A DNA stretch of 64,000 nucleotides, from assembly GCA_902537665.1 (NCBI GenBank), contig CACBCE010000001.1:1-64000 (forward strand), written 5' to 3'. Positions 51,001-63,573 of this stretch are shown here, piece after piece. The notes beneath the pieces were generated by a model. That model saw only the letters and a list, made by a program, of their open reading frames with translations. It made no database searches and was not told the DNA's origin. How positions within the stretch are numbered: position 1 is the first letter of the stretch; every line of letters begins with the position of its first letter. Position numbers and translations under genes: made by a program. The DNA comes from an uncultured Pelagibacteraceae bacterium (lineage in GTDB: Bacteria; Pseudomonadota; Alphaproteobacteria; Pelagibacterales; Pelagibacteraceae).

Positions 51001-52542
51001 CCACCTCCACACCACGATATTTACTCGATAGAGGATTTGGCACAACTGATTTATGATTTGAAGCAAACAAATCCAAAAGCACGAGTTGGCGTTAAGTTAG
51101 TCGCATCATCAGGAATCGGAACCATCGCTGCAGGCGTAGCTAAAGCGAAAGCAGATATTATTTTAATTTCGGGTCATAATGGAGGAACAGGTGCAACTCC
51201 TCAAACAAGTGTCAAATATGTTGGAATACCTTGGGAGATGGGTCTCACTGAGGCAAATCAGGTTTTAACATTAAACAATTTAAGACACAAAGTTACATTG
51301 AGAACTGATGGTGGTATTAAAACTGGAAGAGATGTTGTTATTGCTGCAATGATGGGAGCAGAAGAATATGGAGTTGCTACAACAGCTCTAGTGGCAATGG
51401 GATGTATAATGGTAAGACAGTGCCACTCAAATACTTGTCCAGTAGGTGTTTGTACACAAGATGAAAAATTAAGAGAAAAATTTACCGGTACTCCAGACAA
51501 GGTTGTAAATTTATTCACTTTTATTGCATCTGAAGTAAGAGAAATTTTAGCCGAACTAGGTTTTAAATCATTAAATAATATTATTGGAAGAACTGATTTA
51601 TTAATGCAAGTTAATAAAGCTTCACCAAATTTAGATGATTTGGATTTAAATCCGTTGTTTGTTCAGGCAGACCCAGGAAACAATAAAAGATACTGCGAGT
51701 CGTTGGAGATCAATAAAGTACCAGAAACATTAGACCAGGAAATTTGGCCAGAAATAGAAAAATCTTTAGATAATTCAGAAAAAGTTAACAAAGAATTTAT
51801 TATCAAAAATACAAACAGGGCAGTTGGTACAAGAATTTCACATCATCTTTACAAAAAATATGGTTACGAAAAACTTGATGAAAATTTTCTTACATTAAAT
51901 TTTAAAGGCTCTGCGGGTCAGTCATTTGGTGCTTTTTCATCAAAAGGACTAAAATTAAATCTTAAAGGTGATGCAAATGATTATGTTGGCAAGGGATTGT
52001 CAGGCGCTACAATCTCGATAAAACTTTCAGATGAAAGTAATTTAATCTCTAATGAAAATACAATCATAGGAAATACAGTTCTGTATGGAGCTACTTCAGG
52101 TAAACTTTTTGCTGCGGGTCAAGCAGGTGATAGATTTGCTGTAAGAAATTCTGGTGCAACTACAGTTATTGAGGGTTGTGACTCAAATGGTTGTGAGTAT
52201 ATGACTGGGGGAACGGTGGTCATTTTAGGAAATGTCGGTGACAACTTTGCAGCTGGCATGACCGGAGGTATGGCATTTATCTATGATAAATCTAATGAGT
52301 TTGAAAAAAAAGTAAATCCAGATTCAGTTGTTTGGCAAAATGTTGAGACCGATTATTGGACAAGTTATTTAAAAGAATTAATTTTAGAACATTCAAAGGA
52401 GACAGGATCGTTGATATCAAAAAATATTTTTGAAAATTTTGAAGTTGAGATTAAAAATTTTGTCCAAGTTTGTCCAAAAGAGATGATTAATAAACTTAAA
52501 AATCCAATTACATTTAAGTCTAAGATTAAAGAAGTTAGTTAA
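48037..52542 (+). CDS. gltB: Glutamate synthase large subunit (start revised from 47950)
   Basis: HDACGVGLIAS amidotransferase; GEGGEDSERF; ATG at 48037 overlaps gltD stop (TAATG). Confidence 0.96.
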   Translation: MKNYKKNLKLLTKNHVYSKEMEHDACGVGLIASTEGKKSRAIVEYGIEALKAVWHRGAVDADGKTGDGAGIHVEIPKDFFIEKIQVTGHDYDNSEICVGMIFLPRNDYSAQESCKTIVESELTKNNFSIYGWRQVPVNSKVLGEKALQTMPEIIQVLFKPNDPNLLDKNLERKIYEIRKRIENKAFDASLNNFYICSISSKSIIYKGLYLAESLSDFYLDLRDSRFISRYAIFHQRFSTNTAPSWSLAQPFRAIAHNGEINTYKGNKNWMKVHEQEMSSPLFEDIENLKPVIQKGVSDSAALDNVFELLNKSGQSAPLAKLMLVPDAWSKKNKTLSKSHQQLFNFLNSTMEPWDGPAAIAATDNEWVIAANDRNGLRPLRYAITKDKMIFAGSETGMIDLNEKKILTKGRLGPGEIIGVRIEKGKVFSNSQIKDYLAKEFKHFNSQIIDLDEKLSISNEKHNFDGESLRRRQYTFGISLEDLELILHPMAEDAKEATGSMGDDTPLAVLSDKYRPLYHFFRQNFSQVTNPPIDSLRENKVMSLKTRFGNLGNILDFDTLTKENIYVLNSPILSNSQFNKFTNFFGKNLVTIDCSFSQDDNLENSINRIQKESEIAVRQGITQLILSDKNLSSERLPMPMLLCVGAINTFLIQKKLRGYVSINVQSGEAIDTHSFATLIGVGATTVNPYLAFDSLYQRYEKKLFGQFSFDECVQRYINSVNAGLLKIMSKMGISVLSSYRGGCNFETVGLSRTVVNEYFPGVTSKISGIGLVGIEKKIREIHKEAFESTETILPIGGIYRYRKNGETHQYQGKLIHLLQSAVGSNSYEAYKKYADGIYNLPPINLRDLVDFRKKKLGPSINLSEVEPIEKILKRFGSGSMSHGALSKEAHETLAIGMNRIKGASCSGEGGEDSERFKVMDSGDSANSRVKQIASARFGVTVNYLNNCNEIEIKMAQGAKPGEGGQLPGFKVTKEIARLRHSTPGVTLISPPPHHDIYSIEDLAQLIYDLKQTNPKARVGVKLVASSGIGTIAAGVAKAKADIILISGHNGGTGATPQTSVKYVGIPWEMGLTEANQVLTLNNLRHKVTLRTDGGIKTGRDVVIAAMMGAEEYGVATTALVAMGCIMVRQCHSNTCPVGVCTQDEKLREKFTGTPDKVVNLFTFIASEVREILAELGFKSLNNIIGRTDLLMQVNKASPNLDDLDLNPLFVQADPGNNKRYCESLEINKVPETLDQEIWPEIEKSLDNSEKVNKEFIIKNTNRAVGTRISHHLYKKYGYEKLDENFLTLNFKGSAGQSFGAFSSKGLKLNLKGDANDYVGKGLSGATISIKLSDESNLISNENTIIGNTVLYGATSGKLFAAGQAGDRFAVRNSGATTVIEGCDSNGCEYMTGGTVVILGNVGDNFAAGMTGGMAFIYDKSNEFEKKVNPDSVVWQNVETDYWTSYLKELILEHSKETGSLISKNIFENFEVEIKNFVQVCPKEMINKLKNPITFKSKIKEVS

Positions 52543-53281
52543 TTATAATTTTTAATTCTTTTTTTAATATGTTTAACCATTTAGGTGAAGATAAGCTGTG
52601 ATCACCCTTTTTAATGATAACTAATTTTTTTTTTGAATTTACAAAAATTTTTAAAACTTTTTTGGAATAACTGACAGGGACAGACTCATCCTTTTGTCCA
52701 TGAACCATAGTAATCTTTAATTTGTCGTAAAATTTTTTATGAAATACTTTATTTTTCCGGCCATCTTTAATTAGTTGTAAAGAGATTGGATATTCATAAT
52801 TTCCATGCTTTAAGTTGATAATCCCATTTTTTGTTATTTCTTTTTTCATTTTTTTTGAAAATTTGTTCCACATTAAACCCTCTAAAAATTGAGGTGCAGA
52901 ACCAATTCCTAAAAAACCTACAATTTGCTTTTTAAAAAATTTAAATTGATTTAAAGCGATCCAAGACCCCATACTTGAGCCAACTAAGATGATTCTATTT
53001 TTTTTGACAATTTTTTTAATTAATAAAGTTGTCTCTTTAGTCCATTTTGAGATATTCCCATTGGTAAATTTACCAGAGGATTTTCCATGACCAGAATATT
53101 CAAGTGCAAGAAAACCAAGTGTATTTTTTTTTGCAAAATTTAAAAATGCTTTAGGTTTTTTTCCCTCTAAATCAGACATAAACCCGTGTAAAAAAACTAT
53201 GTAAGCTTTATTTTTTTGGTTGTATTTTAAGTATCTGATTTTTTTTGATTTATTTATTTTAAAGTAATTGAATTTGCTCAT
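52535..53281 (-). CDS. Alpha/beta hydrolase
   Basis: VFLHGFMSDLEGKK; LVGSSMGSWIAL; GDHSLS. Confidence 0.85.
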   Translation of the reverse strand: MSKFNYFKINKSKKIRYLKYNQKNKAYIVFLHGFMSDLEGKKPKAFLNFAKKNTLGFLALEYSGHGKSSGKFTNGNISKWTKETTLLIKKIVKKNRIILVGSSMGSWIALNQFKFFKKQIVGFLGIGSAPQFLEGLMWNKFSKKMKKEITKNGIINLKHGNYEYPISLQLIKDGRKNKVFHKKFYDKLKITMVHGQKDESVPVSYSKKVLKIFVNSKKKLVIIKKGDHSLSSPKWLNILKKELKIIIN

Positions 53282-53323
53282 AAAAGTTTATTAGTTATCT
53301 CTATTATTATATAATCTAACCGT

Positions 53324-54478
53324 ATGTCGTCTAATATAAAAGTCCTGCAAGTAATACCAAAACTAGGTTACGGAGGAGCAGAAACAGGATGTTATGATAT
53401 TGCTCATTATTTACCAGAAAATGGGTGTGAGTCTTTTATAGTAACTAGCGGAGGGGAATTAACAAAATTCGTTGATAAAAAAAAAGTAAAACTAATTAAA
53501 CTTCCAGTTCATAGTAAAAACCCACTATTGATTCTCATAAATACAATTTTATTAATCGGGATAATTTTATTTTTTAAGATCTCAATTGTTCATGCAAGGA
53601 GTAGAGCACCAGCTTGGTCTTGTTTATTTGCAACAAAGTTAACTAATAGAAAGTTTGTTACCACATTTCATGGAACTTACAATTTTAGTGGCAAGTTTAA
53701 AAAATTTTATAATTCTGTGATGGTGAGATCTGATTTGGTTATTGCAGGATCAAATTTTATTTTTTCTCACATTAAAGAAAATTATTCTGAATTTTTGACA
53801 AGTCAAAAAAAATTTTTAGTTATTTTTAGGGGAATAAATGTTGACTATTTTGATTCTTCTACAAAATTAGAAAATGATGAAAAAAATTTACTTCAAAAAT
53901 GGAACATCCATGATGAAAAAAAAATAATTTTAATGCCAGGTAGGCTTACTTCGTGGAAAGGACAAGAATTATTTATTGAGGCAATTAATCTTGTTAAAAT
54001 TGAATTAGGTTATGAAGCTTTCCATGCAGTTATACTTGGAAACGATCAAGGAAGAGACCTTTATAAAAAAAAACTAATAAGTCTTACTGAGCAATACCAT
54101 TTAACAAATCAAATAAAATTTATAGATCATTGTAATGATATGGCATTAGCTTATAAAGTTTCTGATATAATTGTATCAGCTTCAATAGAACCAGAAGCTT
54201 TTGGAAGAGTGGCAGTAGAAGCACAATCTATGCAAAAATTAATCATAGCTAGTAATATCGGAGGATCTAACGAGACAATTATTGATGAAAATACGGGCTT
54301 TTTATTTGAATCAGGAAACGCAGAATCTTTAAGTAAAAAAATTATCCGTGGATTAACAATGGATGAAACAGCTATAAATCAAATAGGCAAAGAGGGAAGA
54401 GATAATATAATTAAAAAATTTAATGTTGAAAAAATGTGTTTTTCTACATATTCAGAGTATAAAAGGTTATTAAATTAA
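53324..54478 (+). CDS. Glycosyltransferase family 4-like
   Basis: [46 protein letters not shown]. Confidence 0.92.
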   Translation: MSSNIKVLQVIPKLGYGGAETGCYDIAHYLPENGCESFIVTSGGELTKFVDKKKVKLIKLPVHSKNPLLILINTILLIGIILFFKISIVHARSRAPAWSCLFATKLTNRKFVTTFHGTYNFSGKFKKFYNSVMVRSDLVIAGSNFIFSHIKENYSEFLTSQKKFLVIFRGINVDYFDSSTKLENDEKNLLQKWNIHDEKKIILMPGRLTSWKGQELFIEAINLVKIELGYEAFHAVILGNDQGRDLYKKKLISLTEQYHLTNQIKFIDHCNDMALAYKVSDIIVSASIEPEAFGRVAVEAQSMQKLIIASNIGGSNETIIDENTGFLFESGNAESLSKKIIRGLTMDETAINQIGKEGRDNIIKKFNVEKMCFSTYSEYKRLLN

Positions 54479-56397
54479 TGCCAATTATTACACTACCAGA
54501 TGGAAAAAATATTGAATTTCCAAAAGAAGTTACAGGTCTAGATATTGCAGAAAAAATAAGCAAGTCATTATCAAAACAAGCATTGATAATGAGTGTCGAT
54601 GGTGAGCTAAAAGATTTATATTATTCAATTAAAAAAGATTGTTTGGTAAAAATTTTTACTGCGAAAGACCCCGAAGGCCTTGAAGTTATAAGACACGACG
54701 CTGCTCACATTATGGCGATGGCTGTTCAAGAATTATACCCTGGTACTCAAGTAACTATTGGACCAGTGATTGAAAATGGCTTTTACTATGATTTTGCACG
54801 AAAAGAACCCTTTACAGAAGATGATCTTGAAAAAATAGAAAAAAGAATGTCAGAAATAATTGACAAAGATGTAAAAACAAGAAGAGAGGTTTGGAAAAGG
54901 GATAAAGCCATAAGTCATTTCAAAAAAATTGGTGAAAAGTATAAAGCAGAAATAATAGAGAGTATTCCAGAGAGTGAGGAGCTAACAGTCTACCATCATG
55001 GTGATACTTGGCATGACTTGTGTAGAGGTCCACACTTAGTTTCCTCAGGAAAAATTGGTAAGGCTTTTAAGCTTACAAAAGTTGCTGGAGCATATTGGCG
55101 TGGTGACTCAAAAAATGAAATGTTACAAAGAATTTATGGAACTGGTTGGGCGTCTCAAAACGATTTAGATAATTATCTTAAAAGAATTGAGGAAGCAGAG
55201 AAAAGAGATCATAGGAAACTTGGTAAAGAGATGGATTTATTTCATTTTAGAGAAGAGAGCCCAGGATCTGTTTTTTGGCACGAAAAGGGATGGGCATTAT
55301 TTCAAAAATTAATTAATTATATGCGGGCACGCCAAGATGCAGCTGGCTATAAAGAGGTAAATACCCCAGAGGTATTAGATAGATTGTTGTGGGAAAAATC
55401 GGGGCACTGGGAAAAATATGGAGAAAACATGTATACTTCTGAGACCCCTGATGAGAAGGTTTTTGCAATAAAACCCATGAATTGCCCTGGTCATATACAA
55501 GTTTTCAATCAAGGTTTAAAAAGTTATAGAGATTTACCATTAAGAATAACGGAATTTGGTAAAGTACATAGATATGAACCTTCAGGTGCTTTACATGGAC
55601 TTCTTAGAGTAAGAGCATTTACACAGGATGATGCACATATTTTTTGTTCAGAGGATCAAATTACTAGCGAGTGTTTAAATGTAACTAATTTGATTTTAGA
55701 TATTTATAAAGATTTAGGTTTTGAAAAAGTGGTGTTAAAATATGCTGACAGACCAGAAGTAAGAGTGGGCGAAGATAAAGTTTGGGATAAAGCCGAGGCA
55801 TCTTTATTAGAGGCAGTCAAAGCAACTAAATTAGAATATAGTATTAACAAGGGTGAAGGAGCCTTTTATGGTCCAAAAATAGAATTTGTATTAAGAGATG
55901 CAATTGGTAGAGATTGGCAATGTGGAACAGTACAAGTAGATTTGAACTTACCTGGAAGATTAGATGCTACTTACATTGATAAAGATGGTACAAAAAAAGT
56001 TCCAGTGATGTTACACAGAGCATTGTTTGGATCTCTTGAAAGATTTATCGGGATTTTGATTGAAAATTATGCTGGAAAGTTTCCATTTTGGATATCTCCA
56101 TTACAAACAGTTGTAATTCCAATTTCTGAAGATTTTGAAGAATATGCAAAAGTAGTTTCAAAAAAAATAAAAGAGGCCGGGATGAGTTCAATAGTAGATT
56201 TAAAAAATCATAATTTGAATTATAAAATTAGAGAACATTCTCTTGCAAAAGTACCTATTTTATTAATTTGTGGTAAAAAAGAAGTTGACAGTAACTCTGT
56301 AACCATTAGAAGATTGGATTCTAATAAACAAGAAAATATGGAATTAAATAAATTTTTAAAAACATTTTCTGCTTTAAATAAAGTATCCTCAATTTAA
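54478..56397 (+). CDS. thrS: Threonyl-tRNA synthetase
   Basis: TGS domain; [26 protein letters not shown]. Confidence 0.97.
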   Translation: MPIITLPDGKNIEFPKEVTGLDIAEKISKSLSKQALIMSVDGELKDLYYSIKKDCLVKIFTAKDPEGLEVIRHDAAHIMAMAVQELYPGTQVTIGPVIENGFYYDFARKEPFTEDDLEKIEKRMSEIIDKDVKTRREVWKRDKAISHFKKIGEKYKAEIIESIPESEELTVYHHGDTWHDLCRGPHLVSSGKIGKAFKLTKVAGAYWRGDSKNEMLQRIYGTGWASQNDLDNYLKRIEEAEKRDHRKLGKEMDLFHFREESPGSVFWHEKGWALFQKLINYMRARQDAAGYKEVNTPEVLDRLLWEKSGHWEKYGENMYTSETPDEKVFAIKPMNCPGHIQVFNQGLKSYRDLPLRITEFGKVHRYEPSGALHGLLRVRAFTQDDAHIFCSEDQITSECLNVTNLILDIYKDLGFEKVVLKYADRPEVRVGEDKVWDKAEASLLEAVKATKLEYSINKGEGAFYGPKIEFVLRDAIGRDWQCGTVQVDLNLPGRLDATYIDKDGTKKVPVMLHRALFGSLERFIGILIENYAGKFPFWISPLQTVVIPISEDFEEYAKVVSKKIKEAGMSSIVDLKNHNLNYKIREHSLAKVPILLICGKKEVDSNSVTIRRLDSNKQENMELNKFLKTFSALNKVSSI

Positions 56398-56943
56398 GTG
56401 GCAGATTTTAAGCAAAACTATTTTCAGAGAAGAACTAAAGATCGAGGTCCAAGATCTAATAATCGAATATCATCTCCTGAGGTTCAAGTTATTACTAGCG
56501 ATGGTGAAAATTTAGGAGTTCTAAATACAAATGAAGCAATATCAATGGCAAAAAATCAAGGATTAGATTTAATTGAAATTGCCCCTAATGCAAATCCTCC
56601 TGTTTGTAAAATTATGGATATGGGAAAGTATAAATATGATGCACAAAAAAAAGCAAATTTAGCAAAAAAAAAACAAAAAATTATTGCTTTAAAAGAGATT
56701 AAAATGAGACCAGTTACAGAAACTCATGATTATGAATTTAAAGTCAAAAATGCAAAAAAGTTTATAGCAAAAGGTGATAAAGTAAAATTTACAATTCGTT
56801 TTAAAGGTCGAGAACTTCAGCACTCACACTTAGGCAACGAATTAATGACAAAGATAAAAGAGGATATGAAGGAGATTGGGAAAGTAGAATTACATCCTAA
56901 ATTTGATGGAAAGCAAATGATAATGGTAATTCAGCCTTTATAA
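56398..56943 (+). CDS. infC: Translation initiation factor IF-3 (GTG start)
   Basis: NPPVCKIMDMGKYKYDAQKK; EIKMRPVTETHDYEFK. Confidence 0.96.
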   Translation: MADFKQNYFQRRTKDRGPRSNNRISSPEVQVITSDGENLGVLNTNEAISMAKNQGLDLIEIAPNANPPVCKIMDMGKYKYDAQKKANLAKKKQKIIALKEIKMRPVTETHDYEFKVKNAKKFIAKGDKVKFTIRFKGRELQHSHLGNELMTKIKEDMKEIGKVELHPKFDGKQMIMVIQPL

Positions 56944-56996
56944 GCTTTAATAGTAGTTGTAAATCAATAACATTCTTTGTATAAGTTCGCAAAATT

Positions 56997-57203
56997 ATGC
57001 CTAAATTAAAAACAAAAAGCTCAGCAAAAAAAAGATTTAAAATTTCAGCTAGAGGCAAAGTTATAATGGCTCAAGCTGGTAAGAGACATGGCATGATAAA
57101 AAGAACGAATTCTCAGATAAGAAAATTAAGAGGTACAACTACGATGTCCAAACAAGATGGAAAAATCGTTAAATCGTATATGCCCTATAGTTTAAGAGGT
57201 TAA
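56997..57203 (+). CDS. rpmI: 50S ribosomal protein L35
   Basis: [22 protein letters not shown]. Confidence 0.95.
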   Translation: MPKLKTKSSAKKRFKISARGKVIMAQAGKRHGMIKRTNSQIRKLRGTTTMSKQDGKIVKSYMPYSLRG

Positions 57204-57204
57204 A

Positions 57205-57561
57205 ATGGCAAGAGTTAAACGAGGCGTTACAAGTAGAGCAAAACACAAAAAAGTTTTAAAATCTGTCAAAGGTCAATGGGGCAGAAGAAAAAATACTATA
57301 AGGGTTGCAAAGCAAGCAATGGAAAAAGCTATGCAGTATGCTTATAGAGATCGAAGAAACAAAAAAAGAGATTTCAAATCGCTGTGGATACAAAGAATAA
57401 ATGCTGGAGTGAGAGCAGAGGGTTTAACTTACTCGAAATTTATTAATGGATTAAATAAATGCGGAATTAAAATTGACAGAAAAATTCTAGCTGAGATAGC
57501 GTACGATAGCCCAGAAGCCTTCAAAACTATAGTTCAAAAAGCACAATCTGCTTTAAATTAA
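57205..57561 (+). CDS. rplT: 50S ribosomal protein L20
   Basis: [55 protein letters not shown]. Confidence 0.96.
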   Translation: MARVKRGVTSRAKHKKVLKSVKGQWGRRKNTIRVAKQAMEKAMQYAYRDRRNKKRDFKSLWIQRINAGVRAEGLTYSKFINGLNKCGIKIDRKILAEIAYDSPEAFKTIVQKAQSALN

Positions 57562-57604
57562 TCTTCGCTATTGTTTTATTTCACTGAAGAAATAATCTGT
57601 AAAA

Positions 57605-58672
57605 ATGCATGATCTAAAAAAAATCAAAAGTGAATTTCTTGCGAAACTAAAAGGAAAAGTAAATCTTTCAGAAATAAATCAAATAAAATCTAATCTATTT
57701 GGTAAAAATGGATTAATTTCATCTCAGTTTAAAAAAATTGGATCAATTGAAGTGTCCAGAAGAAAAAAATTTGCATCAGACTTAAATTTTATAAAAGATG
57801 AATTACAAGGTTTGATCAATTTAAAATTAAAGGAATTAGAAAATGTAGAAATCAATGAAAAATTAGAAAAAGAAAAAATTGATATTACTTTACCCGAAAG
57901 ACCTTTTGTTAGAGGAAGAATTCATCCAGTTTCACAAACGATTGATGAAATATCCTCTATCTTTTCTGAAATAGGATTTAGTGTTGAGGAAGGTCCAGAT
58001 GTTGAAAATGAATACAATAACTTCACAGCATTAAATACCCCAGACAATCATCCAGCTAGAGACATGCATGATACCTTTTATTTAGATGAAAAAAAACAAA
58101 AACTACTCCGAACACACACTTCACCAGTTCAAATAAGGACCATGTTGAAAGACAAACCACCTTTTAAAATTATTGCTCCTGGAAGAACTTACAGATCAGA
58201 TAGTGATCAAACACATTCTCCAATGTTTCATCAAGTAGAAGGTTTGCATATTGATACAAATATTAATATGGGACATTTAAAAGGATGTTTAAGTTATTTT
58301 ATTAAAGAATTTTTTGAGGTCAAAAAAATTAAAATGAGATTTAGACCTAGTCATTTTCCATTCACGGAACCATCTGCTGAAGTGGACATTGGTTATGAAA
58401 TAAAAGATGGCAAGATAATTATTGGAGAAGGAGATAAGTGGCTTGAAATTTTAGGTTGTGGCATGGTGCATCCTAATGTTTTAAGAAATGTAAAAGTAGA
58501 CCCTGCTAAATATCAAGGATATGCTTTTGGGATAGGTATAGACCGACTAGCAATGCTTAAATATGGAATTAATGATTTAAGAGCATTTTTTGATTGTGAT
58601 TATAGATGGTTAAACCATTTTGGTTTTGATCCACTTGATGTTCCATCGAATTATAGAGGACTAAGCAGATGA
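57605..58672 (+). CDS. pheS: Phenylalanyl-tRNA synthetase alpha subunit
   Basis: [34 protein letters not shown]-type motif. Confidence 0.97.
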   Translation: MHDLKKIKSEFLAKLKGKVNLSEINQIKSNLFGKNGLISSQFKKIGSIEVSRRKKFASDLNFIKDELQGLINLKLKELENVEINEKLEKEKIDITLPERPFVRGRIHPVSQTIDEISSIFSEIGFSVEEGPDVENEYNNFTALNTPDNHPARDMHDTFYLDEKKQKLLRTHTSPVQIRTMLKDKPPFKIIAPGRTYRSDSDQTHSPMFHQVEGLHIDTNINMGHLKGCLSYFIKEFFEVKKIKMRFRPSHFPFTEPSAEVDIGYEIKDGKIIIGEGDKWLEILGCGMVHPNVLRNVKVDPAKYQGYAFGIGIDRLAMLKYGINDLRAFFDCDYRWLNHFGFDPLDVPSNYRGLSR

Positions 58673-61077
58673 AGATTACATATGATTGGTTAAAAGATCA
58701 TTTAAAAACAAATCTTAAAGAAAATAAACTTCTTGATAAATTAACAGATATTGGTCTTGAAGTTGAAAGTATTGAAAATTTATCTGAAGGATTAGATTTA
58801 TTTAAGGTAGCAAAAATTCTTAAAACTGAAAAGCACCCCAACGCAGATAGACTCAAAATTTGTGATGTTGATATAGGTAATAAAGAAATAAAAAAAGTTG
58901 TTTGTGGAGCTAAAAATGCAAGAGAGGGTCTCCTTACTGTGTATGCTCCACCAGGTGCAATAATTCCAAAAAATAAAACAAAGCTGATTGTTGCTAAAAT
59001 AAGAGATGTTACGTCTTACGGAATGCTTTGCTCTGAGTCTGAATTAAATTTATCTGATGAAAGCGATGGGATTATAGAATTATCATATTCAAAAAATATA
59101 AACAATGTTGGAAAAAGTTTTTTTTCTAAATCTATCTCTAATTTAATTGATTTATCTATCACACCAAATAGACCAGACTGTCTTGGTGTGCGAGGCATTG
59201 CTAGAGATTTATCAGCTGCTGGATTTGGAAGTTTAAAATTAAAAAAAGAAAATAAAATTAGATCAAAAAAAAAACAGACTTTAAAAGTAAAAATCACAAA
59301 AGAAAAAAATCAAGGCTGCCTATCATTCGGTAGCTGTCTAATTACTAATGTCAAAAATACTGAAAGTCCACAGTGGTTAAAAGATAAATTAATTTCTATT
59401 GGTCAAAAACCAATATCTGCAATTGTTGATATAACAAATTATGTCATGATTGATATGAATCGCCCATTGCATGCATACGATGCTGATAAAATAGAAAAAG
59501 GAATAATTGTTAGAAATTCAAAATCGGGAGAAGAATTTACTGCTCTAGATAACAAAAATTACAAATTAGACGATGGAATGTGTGTAATAAGTGATGATAA
59601 AGGTGTTTTAGGTCTAGGAGGAATTATTGGAGGAACAAGATCTGGTACAGAGCTAGAAACAAAAAATGTTTTATTAGAGTCGGCTTATTTTGATCCAAGA
59701 TCAATTAGAAAAACTGCTAAGAAATTAAATATTGATACTGATGCTAAATTTAGATTTGAAAGAGGTATTGATCAATTATCTATTGAAGAAGGATTAAATA
59801 AAGCAGCTTACTTAATTAAGGAAATTTGTAGTGGTGAAGTTAGCAAAATAGATATTCAAAAAATTGAGACCTATAAAAATAAAATTATAAAATTTGAACC
59901 AAAAATATTTGAAAAAGTATCTGGTTTTAAAATTCCAACTAAAAAAATGATAAATATCTTAGATAAACTTGGCTTTAAAATAAAAAAAGAAAAGAAATTA
60001 TTAAAATTATCAGTTCCATCTTGGAGACCTGATATTGTCCAAGAAATTGACGTAGTTGAGGAACTAGTAAGAATTAATGGTTACGAAAAGATAAAAATAG
60101 AAAGTCCGATTAAAGAGAGATCAAAAAATACTTTAAATCAAACTCAAAAGCTTTTTCACTTCCTTCAAAGAGCAGTAGCATCAAAAGGTTATTTTGAAGC
60201 TATCACATGGTCTTTTACAGATACTAAATATAATGATCACTTTAAAGAGACTAATAATGAAATAAAAATTGTAAATCCAATTAGTTCTGAGTTAGGAGTG
60301 TTAAGAAATTCCATATACTCAAATTTAGTAATGTGTGTAAGCAAAAACTTGGATAGAGGAATTAAAGATTTATCAATATTTGAAATAGGTCCAATATTTT
60401 ATGGTTCACAACCCGGAGAACAGAATACGGTTGTATGTGGCTTATCGGCTGGAAAAAAATCTAGACTTTCTTGGGTTGAGAAAGAGAGAAATGTAGATGT
60501 TTTTGATATTAAAAGAGATGTTGTGCAAACTTTAGTGGAGGCTGGCTATGACTCCGAAAAATTCTATATTGATGATAATATTCCTAATTATTATCATCCA
60601 GGAAAATCAGGTAGAATATTTTTAAATAAGGTAAAAGATAAAGTAGCAGCCTACTTTGGTGAAATCCACCCAAATATCATTAAAATGTTAGACATCAAAA
60701 CAGAGTCTTTAGTAGGCTTTGAAATATTTTTAGATAATTTAAAACTACCAAATAAGACTTTGAAAGATCAGAAGGTCAAATATTTTGTATCTGATTTTCA
60801 AAAATCTGAAAGAGATTTTGCATTTATTATAGATAGAAAACTAAATGTACAAGATTTAGTAAGTGTAATATCAAATATTGACAAAAATTTAATTTCAAAC
60901 ATTAAAGTATTTGACGTCTATGAGGGAGATAATATACCTGAAAATCAAAAATCCGTTGCTATTAGTGTAACAATTCAATCAATAGAAAAAACTTTGACGG
61001 ATAATGATTTAGAAAAAATTAATAATCTGATTATAGAAACAGTTGAAAATAAAACAGGTGCTAAAATTCGTTCTTAA
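58669..61077 (+). CDS. pheT: Phenylalanyl-tRNA synthetase beta subunit
   Basis: [33 protein letters not shown]. Confidence 0.97.
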   Translation: MKITYDWLKDHLKTNLKENKLLDKLTDIGLEVESIENLSEGLDLFKVAKILKTEKHPNADRLKICDVDIGNKEIKKVVCGAKNAREGLLTVYAPPGAIIPKNKTKLIVAKIRDVTSYGMLCSESELNLSDESDGIIELSYSKNINNVGKSFFSKSISNLIDLSITPNRPDCLGVRGIARDLSAAGFGSLKLKKENKIRSKKKQTLKVKITKEKNQGCLSFGSCLITNVKNTESPQWLKDKLISIGQKPISAIVDITNYVMIDMNRPLHAYDADKIEKGIIVRNSKSGEEFTALDNKNYKLDDGMCVISDDKGVLGLGGIIGGTRSGTELETKNVLLESAYFDPRSIRKTAKKLNIDTDAKFRFERGIDQLSIEEGLNKAAYLIKEICSGEVSKIDIQKIETYKNKIIKFEPKIFEKVSGFKIPTKKMINILDKLGFKIKKEKKLLKLSVPSWRPDIVQEIDVVEELVRINGYEKIKIESPIKERSKNTLNQTQKLFHFLQRAVASKGYFEAITWSFTDTKYNDHFKETNNEIKIVNPISSELGVLRNSIYSNLVMCVSKNLDRGIKDLSIFEIGPIFYGSQPGEQNTVVCGLSAGKKSRLSWVEKERNVDVFDIKRDVVQTLVEAGYDSEKFYIDDNIPNYYHPGKSGRIFLNKVKDKVAAYFGEIHPNIIKMLDIKTESLVGFEIFLDNLKLPNKTLKDQKVKYFVSDFQKSERDFAFIIDRKLNVQDLVSVISNIDKNLISNIKVFDVYEGDNIPENQKSVAISVTIQSIEKTLTDNDLEKINNLIIETVENKTGAKIRS

Positions 61078-61082
61078 AATTA

Positions 61083-62891
61083 ATGAGTACAATCGATAAT
61101 ATTAGAAATTTTGCAATCATCGCTCATATTGATCATGGAAAATCTACTATAGCAGACAGAATAATACATAGCTGCGGTGGATTAACTGAAAGGGAGATGA
61201 AAGATCAAGTTTTAGATTCCATGGACATTGAACGAGAAAGAGGGATTACAATTAAAGCGCAAACTGTAAAATTAAATTATAAATCTAAAAATGGAAAAGA
61301 TTATATTCTAAATATTATTGATACCCCTGGACATGTTGATTTTAGTTATGAAGTAAGCAGATCCTTATATGCTTGTGAAGGTTCAATTTTAATTGTGGAT
61401 AGCACACAAGGAGTAGAGGCGCAAACTTTGGCGAATGTTTATCAAGCCTTAGATATTAATCACGAGATAGTACCAGTTTTAAATAAAGTTGACTTGCCTG
61501 CTTCAGATTTAGATAGAACAAAAAAACAAATTGAAGATGTGATAGGTATTGATACAGAAAATGCTATTCCTTGTTCAGGTAAAACTGGAGAAGGTATAGA
61601 AGATATTTTAGAAAAAATCATTACAAATTTACCCGCTCCAAGTGGAGAAAGTTCAGCAGATTTAAAATGTTTGTTAGTTGATAGCTGGTACGACACTTAC
61701 TTGGGAGTGTTGATTTTAGTAAGAGTGATTGATGGTAAACTTTCAAAAAATATGAAAATCAAAATGATGTCTACAAATCAAGAATACATTGTGGAAAAAG
61801 TTGGGGTTTTTACTCCAAAACCTGTTGATATAGATGAATTAAAAACAGGTGAAATTGGATTTATTACAACAGGAATTAAAGTTTTGTCAGAAACAAAGGT
61901 TGGAGATACAATTTGTGACGCTTCAAAACCATTAAAAGAGGCCTTACCTGGATTCAAGCCAAGTAAACCTGTGGTATTTTGTGGATTATTTCCCGTAGAT
62001 AGCTCTGAGTTCCAAAAATTAAAGGATGGTCTAGCTAAATTACAATTAAATGACGCAAGTTTCTCATTTGAACCAGAATCATCATCTGCTTTAGGCTTAG
62101 GATTTAGGTGCGGATTTTTAGGATTGCTTCATTTGGAAATTGTAACGGAAAGATTAGAAAGAGAGTTTGATGTTAATTTGTTAACCACAACACCCGGAGT
62201 AGTTTATAAAGTTCACCTCAATAATGGAAAAATAATAGATCTTCAAAATCCATCAAGTTTACCTGATCCAACTTTAATAAAATATATTGAAGAGCCATGG
62301 ATTAAAGCAACAATTATAACCCCAGATCAATATCTTGGATCTATAATTAAAATGTGTCAGGATAAAAGAGGACTTCAAACTAATTTAAGTTATTCAGGAA
62401 ATAGAGCTGTTGTAAACTATGAGCTGCCTTTGAACGAAGTTGTTTTTGATTTTAATGATAGACTGAAATCTATGACTAGTGGATATGCAAGTTTTGATTA
62501 TGAAATTATTGAACATAGAGATGGAGATTTAGTAAAGCTTGGAATTTTAGTCAATGGTGAACCTGTCGATGCTCTAGCGATGATGATACATAAAGATTTT
62601 GCTCAAAAAACTGGAAGAGAAGTATGTGAAAAATTAAAAGACTTGATACCACGACATAACTTTATGATTCCAGTTCAAGCTGCTATAGGAGGGAAGATTA
62701 TTGCGAGAGAAACAATAAAAGGATTTAAAAAAGATGTGTTAACCAAAATTCACGGTGGTGGCGCTACGGATAGAAAAAGAAAACTTTTAGAAAAGCAGAA
62801 AAAAGGTAAAGCAAGATCAAAGCAATTTGGAAGAGTAGAAATTCCCCAAGAAGCATTTATTGGTGTATTAAAAATTAACAATGAAAAATAA
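61083..62891 (+). CDS. lepA: Elongation factor 4
   Basis: [38 protein letters not shown]. Confidence 0.97.
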   Translation: MSTIDNIRNFAIIAHIDHGKSTIADRIIHSCGGLTEREMKDQVLDSMDIERERGITIKAQTVKLNYKSKNGKDYILNIIDTPGHVDFSYEVSRSLYACEGSILIVDSTQGVEAQTLANVYQALDINHEIVPVLNKVDLPASDLDRTKKQIEDVIGIDTENAIPCSGKTGEGIEDILEKIITNLPAPSGESSADLKCLLVDSWYDTYLGVLILVRVIDGKLSKNMKIKMMSTNQEYIVEKVGVFTPKPVDIDELKTGEIGFITTGIKVLSETKVGDTICDASKPLKEALPGFKPSKPVVFCGLFPVDSSEFQKLKDGLAKLQLNDASFSFEPESSSALGLGFRCGFLGLLHLEIVTERLEREFDVNLLTTTPGVVYKVHLNNGKIIDLQNPSSLPDPTLIKYIEEPWIKATIITPDQYLGSIIKMCQDKRGLQTNLSYSGNRAVVNYELPLNEVVFDFNDRLKSMTSGYASFDYEIIEHRDGDLVKLGILVNGEPVDALAMMIHKDFAQKTGREVCEKLKDLIPRHNFMIPVQAAIGGKIIARETIKGFKKDVLTKIHGGGATDRKRKLLEKQKKGKARSKQFGRVEIPQEAFIGVLKINNEK

Positions 62892-63573
62892 AAGAATAAA
62901 TATTTTTATATTCAAGCTTAAATTTATATTACCAAGAATTATTTCAAGTTTTAAAAAAAAAAAAATTAAAAAAAAATCTAATTTTTCTAATTTTGAAATT
63001 TTAATTCGAGACAAAAAATTTTCAACTTACTGGTTTTTAAACAATTATAAAATCATAGGAAGTTTTTTGCCAGAAGACTACAATAAAACTTTCAAATATT
63101 TAGAAATAGGTTCATTCGAAGGATTATCATCCTTATTTGTCCTTTCTTATTGGAAAAATGCTAATATTACTTGTGTAGACACTTGGCAAATTAGCAAAGA
63201 TAAGTCTCAAGTATTAGATTTTAATTTTGAAAATGTAGAAAAAAAATTTGATTCAAATTTACAAGATTTTTCTTTTAAAAAAATTAAAAACACTTCTGAA
63301 GGAGCTTTTAAGCAACTTTCTAAAAGAGATAGTTTTGATTATATTTATATTGATGGTTCTCATAATGGGATAGATATATTCAATGATGCGTTAGCATCCT
63401 TTAAGATATTAAATGTTGGTGGAATAATTATATTTGACGATATTAATAACATTTATAATGAAATAGAAATGCAACCACACGATGCATTTGAAAAATTTTA
63501 TACTCTATATAAAAAAAAAATTAAAATTCTTTATCTTAAAAATATAGCAGTTATAAAAAAAACTAATTTTTAG
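62881..63573 (+). CDS. Class I SAM-dependent methyltransferase
   Basis: [65 protein letters not shown]. Confidence 0.8.
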   Translation: MKNKRINIFIFKLKFILPRIISSFKKKKIKKKSNFSNFEILIRDKKFSTYWFLNNYKIIGSFLPEDYNKTFKYLEIGSFEGLSSLFVLSYWKNANITCVDTWQISKDKSQVLDFNFENVEKKFDSNLQDFSFKKIKNTSEGAFKQLSKRDSFDYIYIDGSHNGIDIFNDALASFKILNVGGIIIFDDINNIYNEIEMQPHDAFEKFYTLYKKKIKILYLKNIAVIKKTNF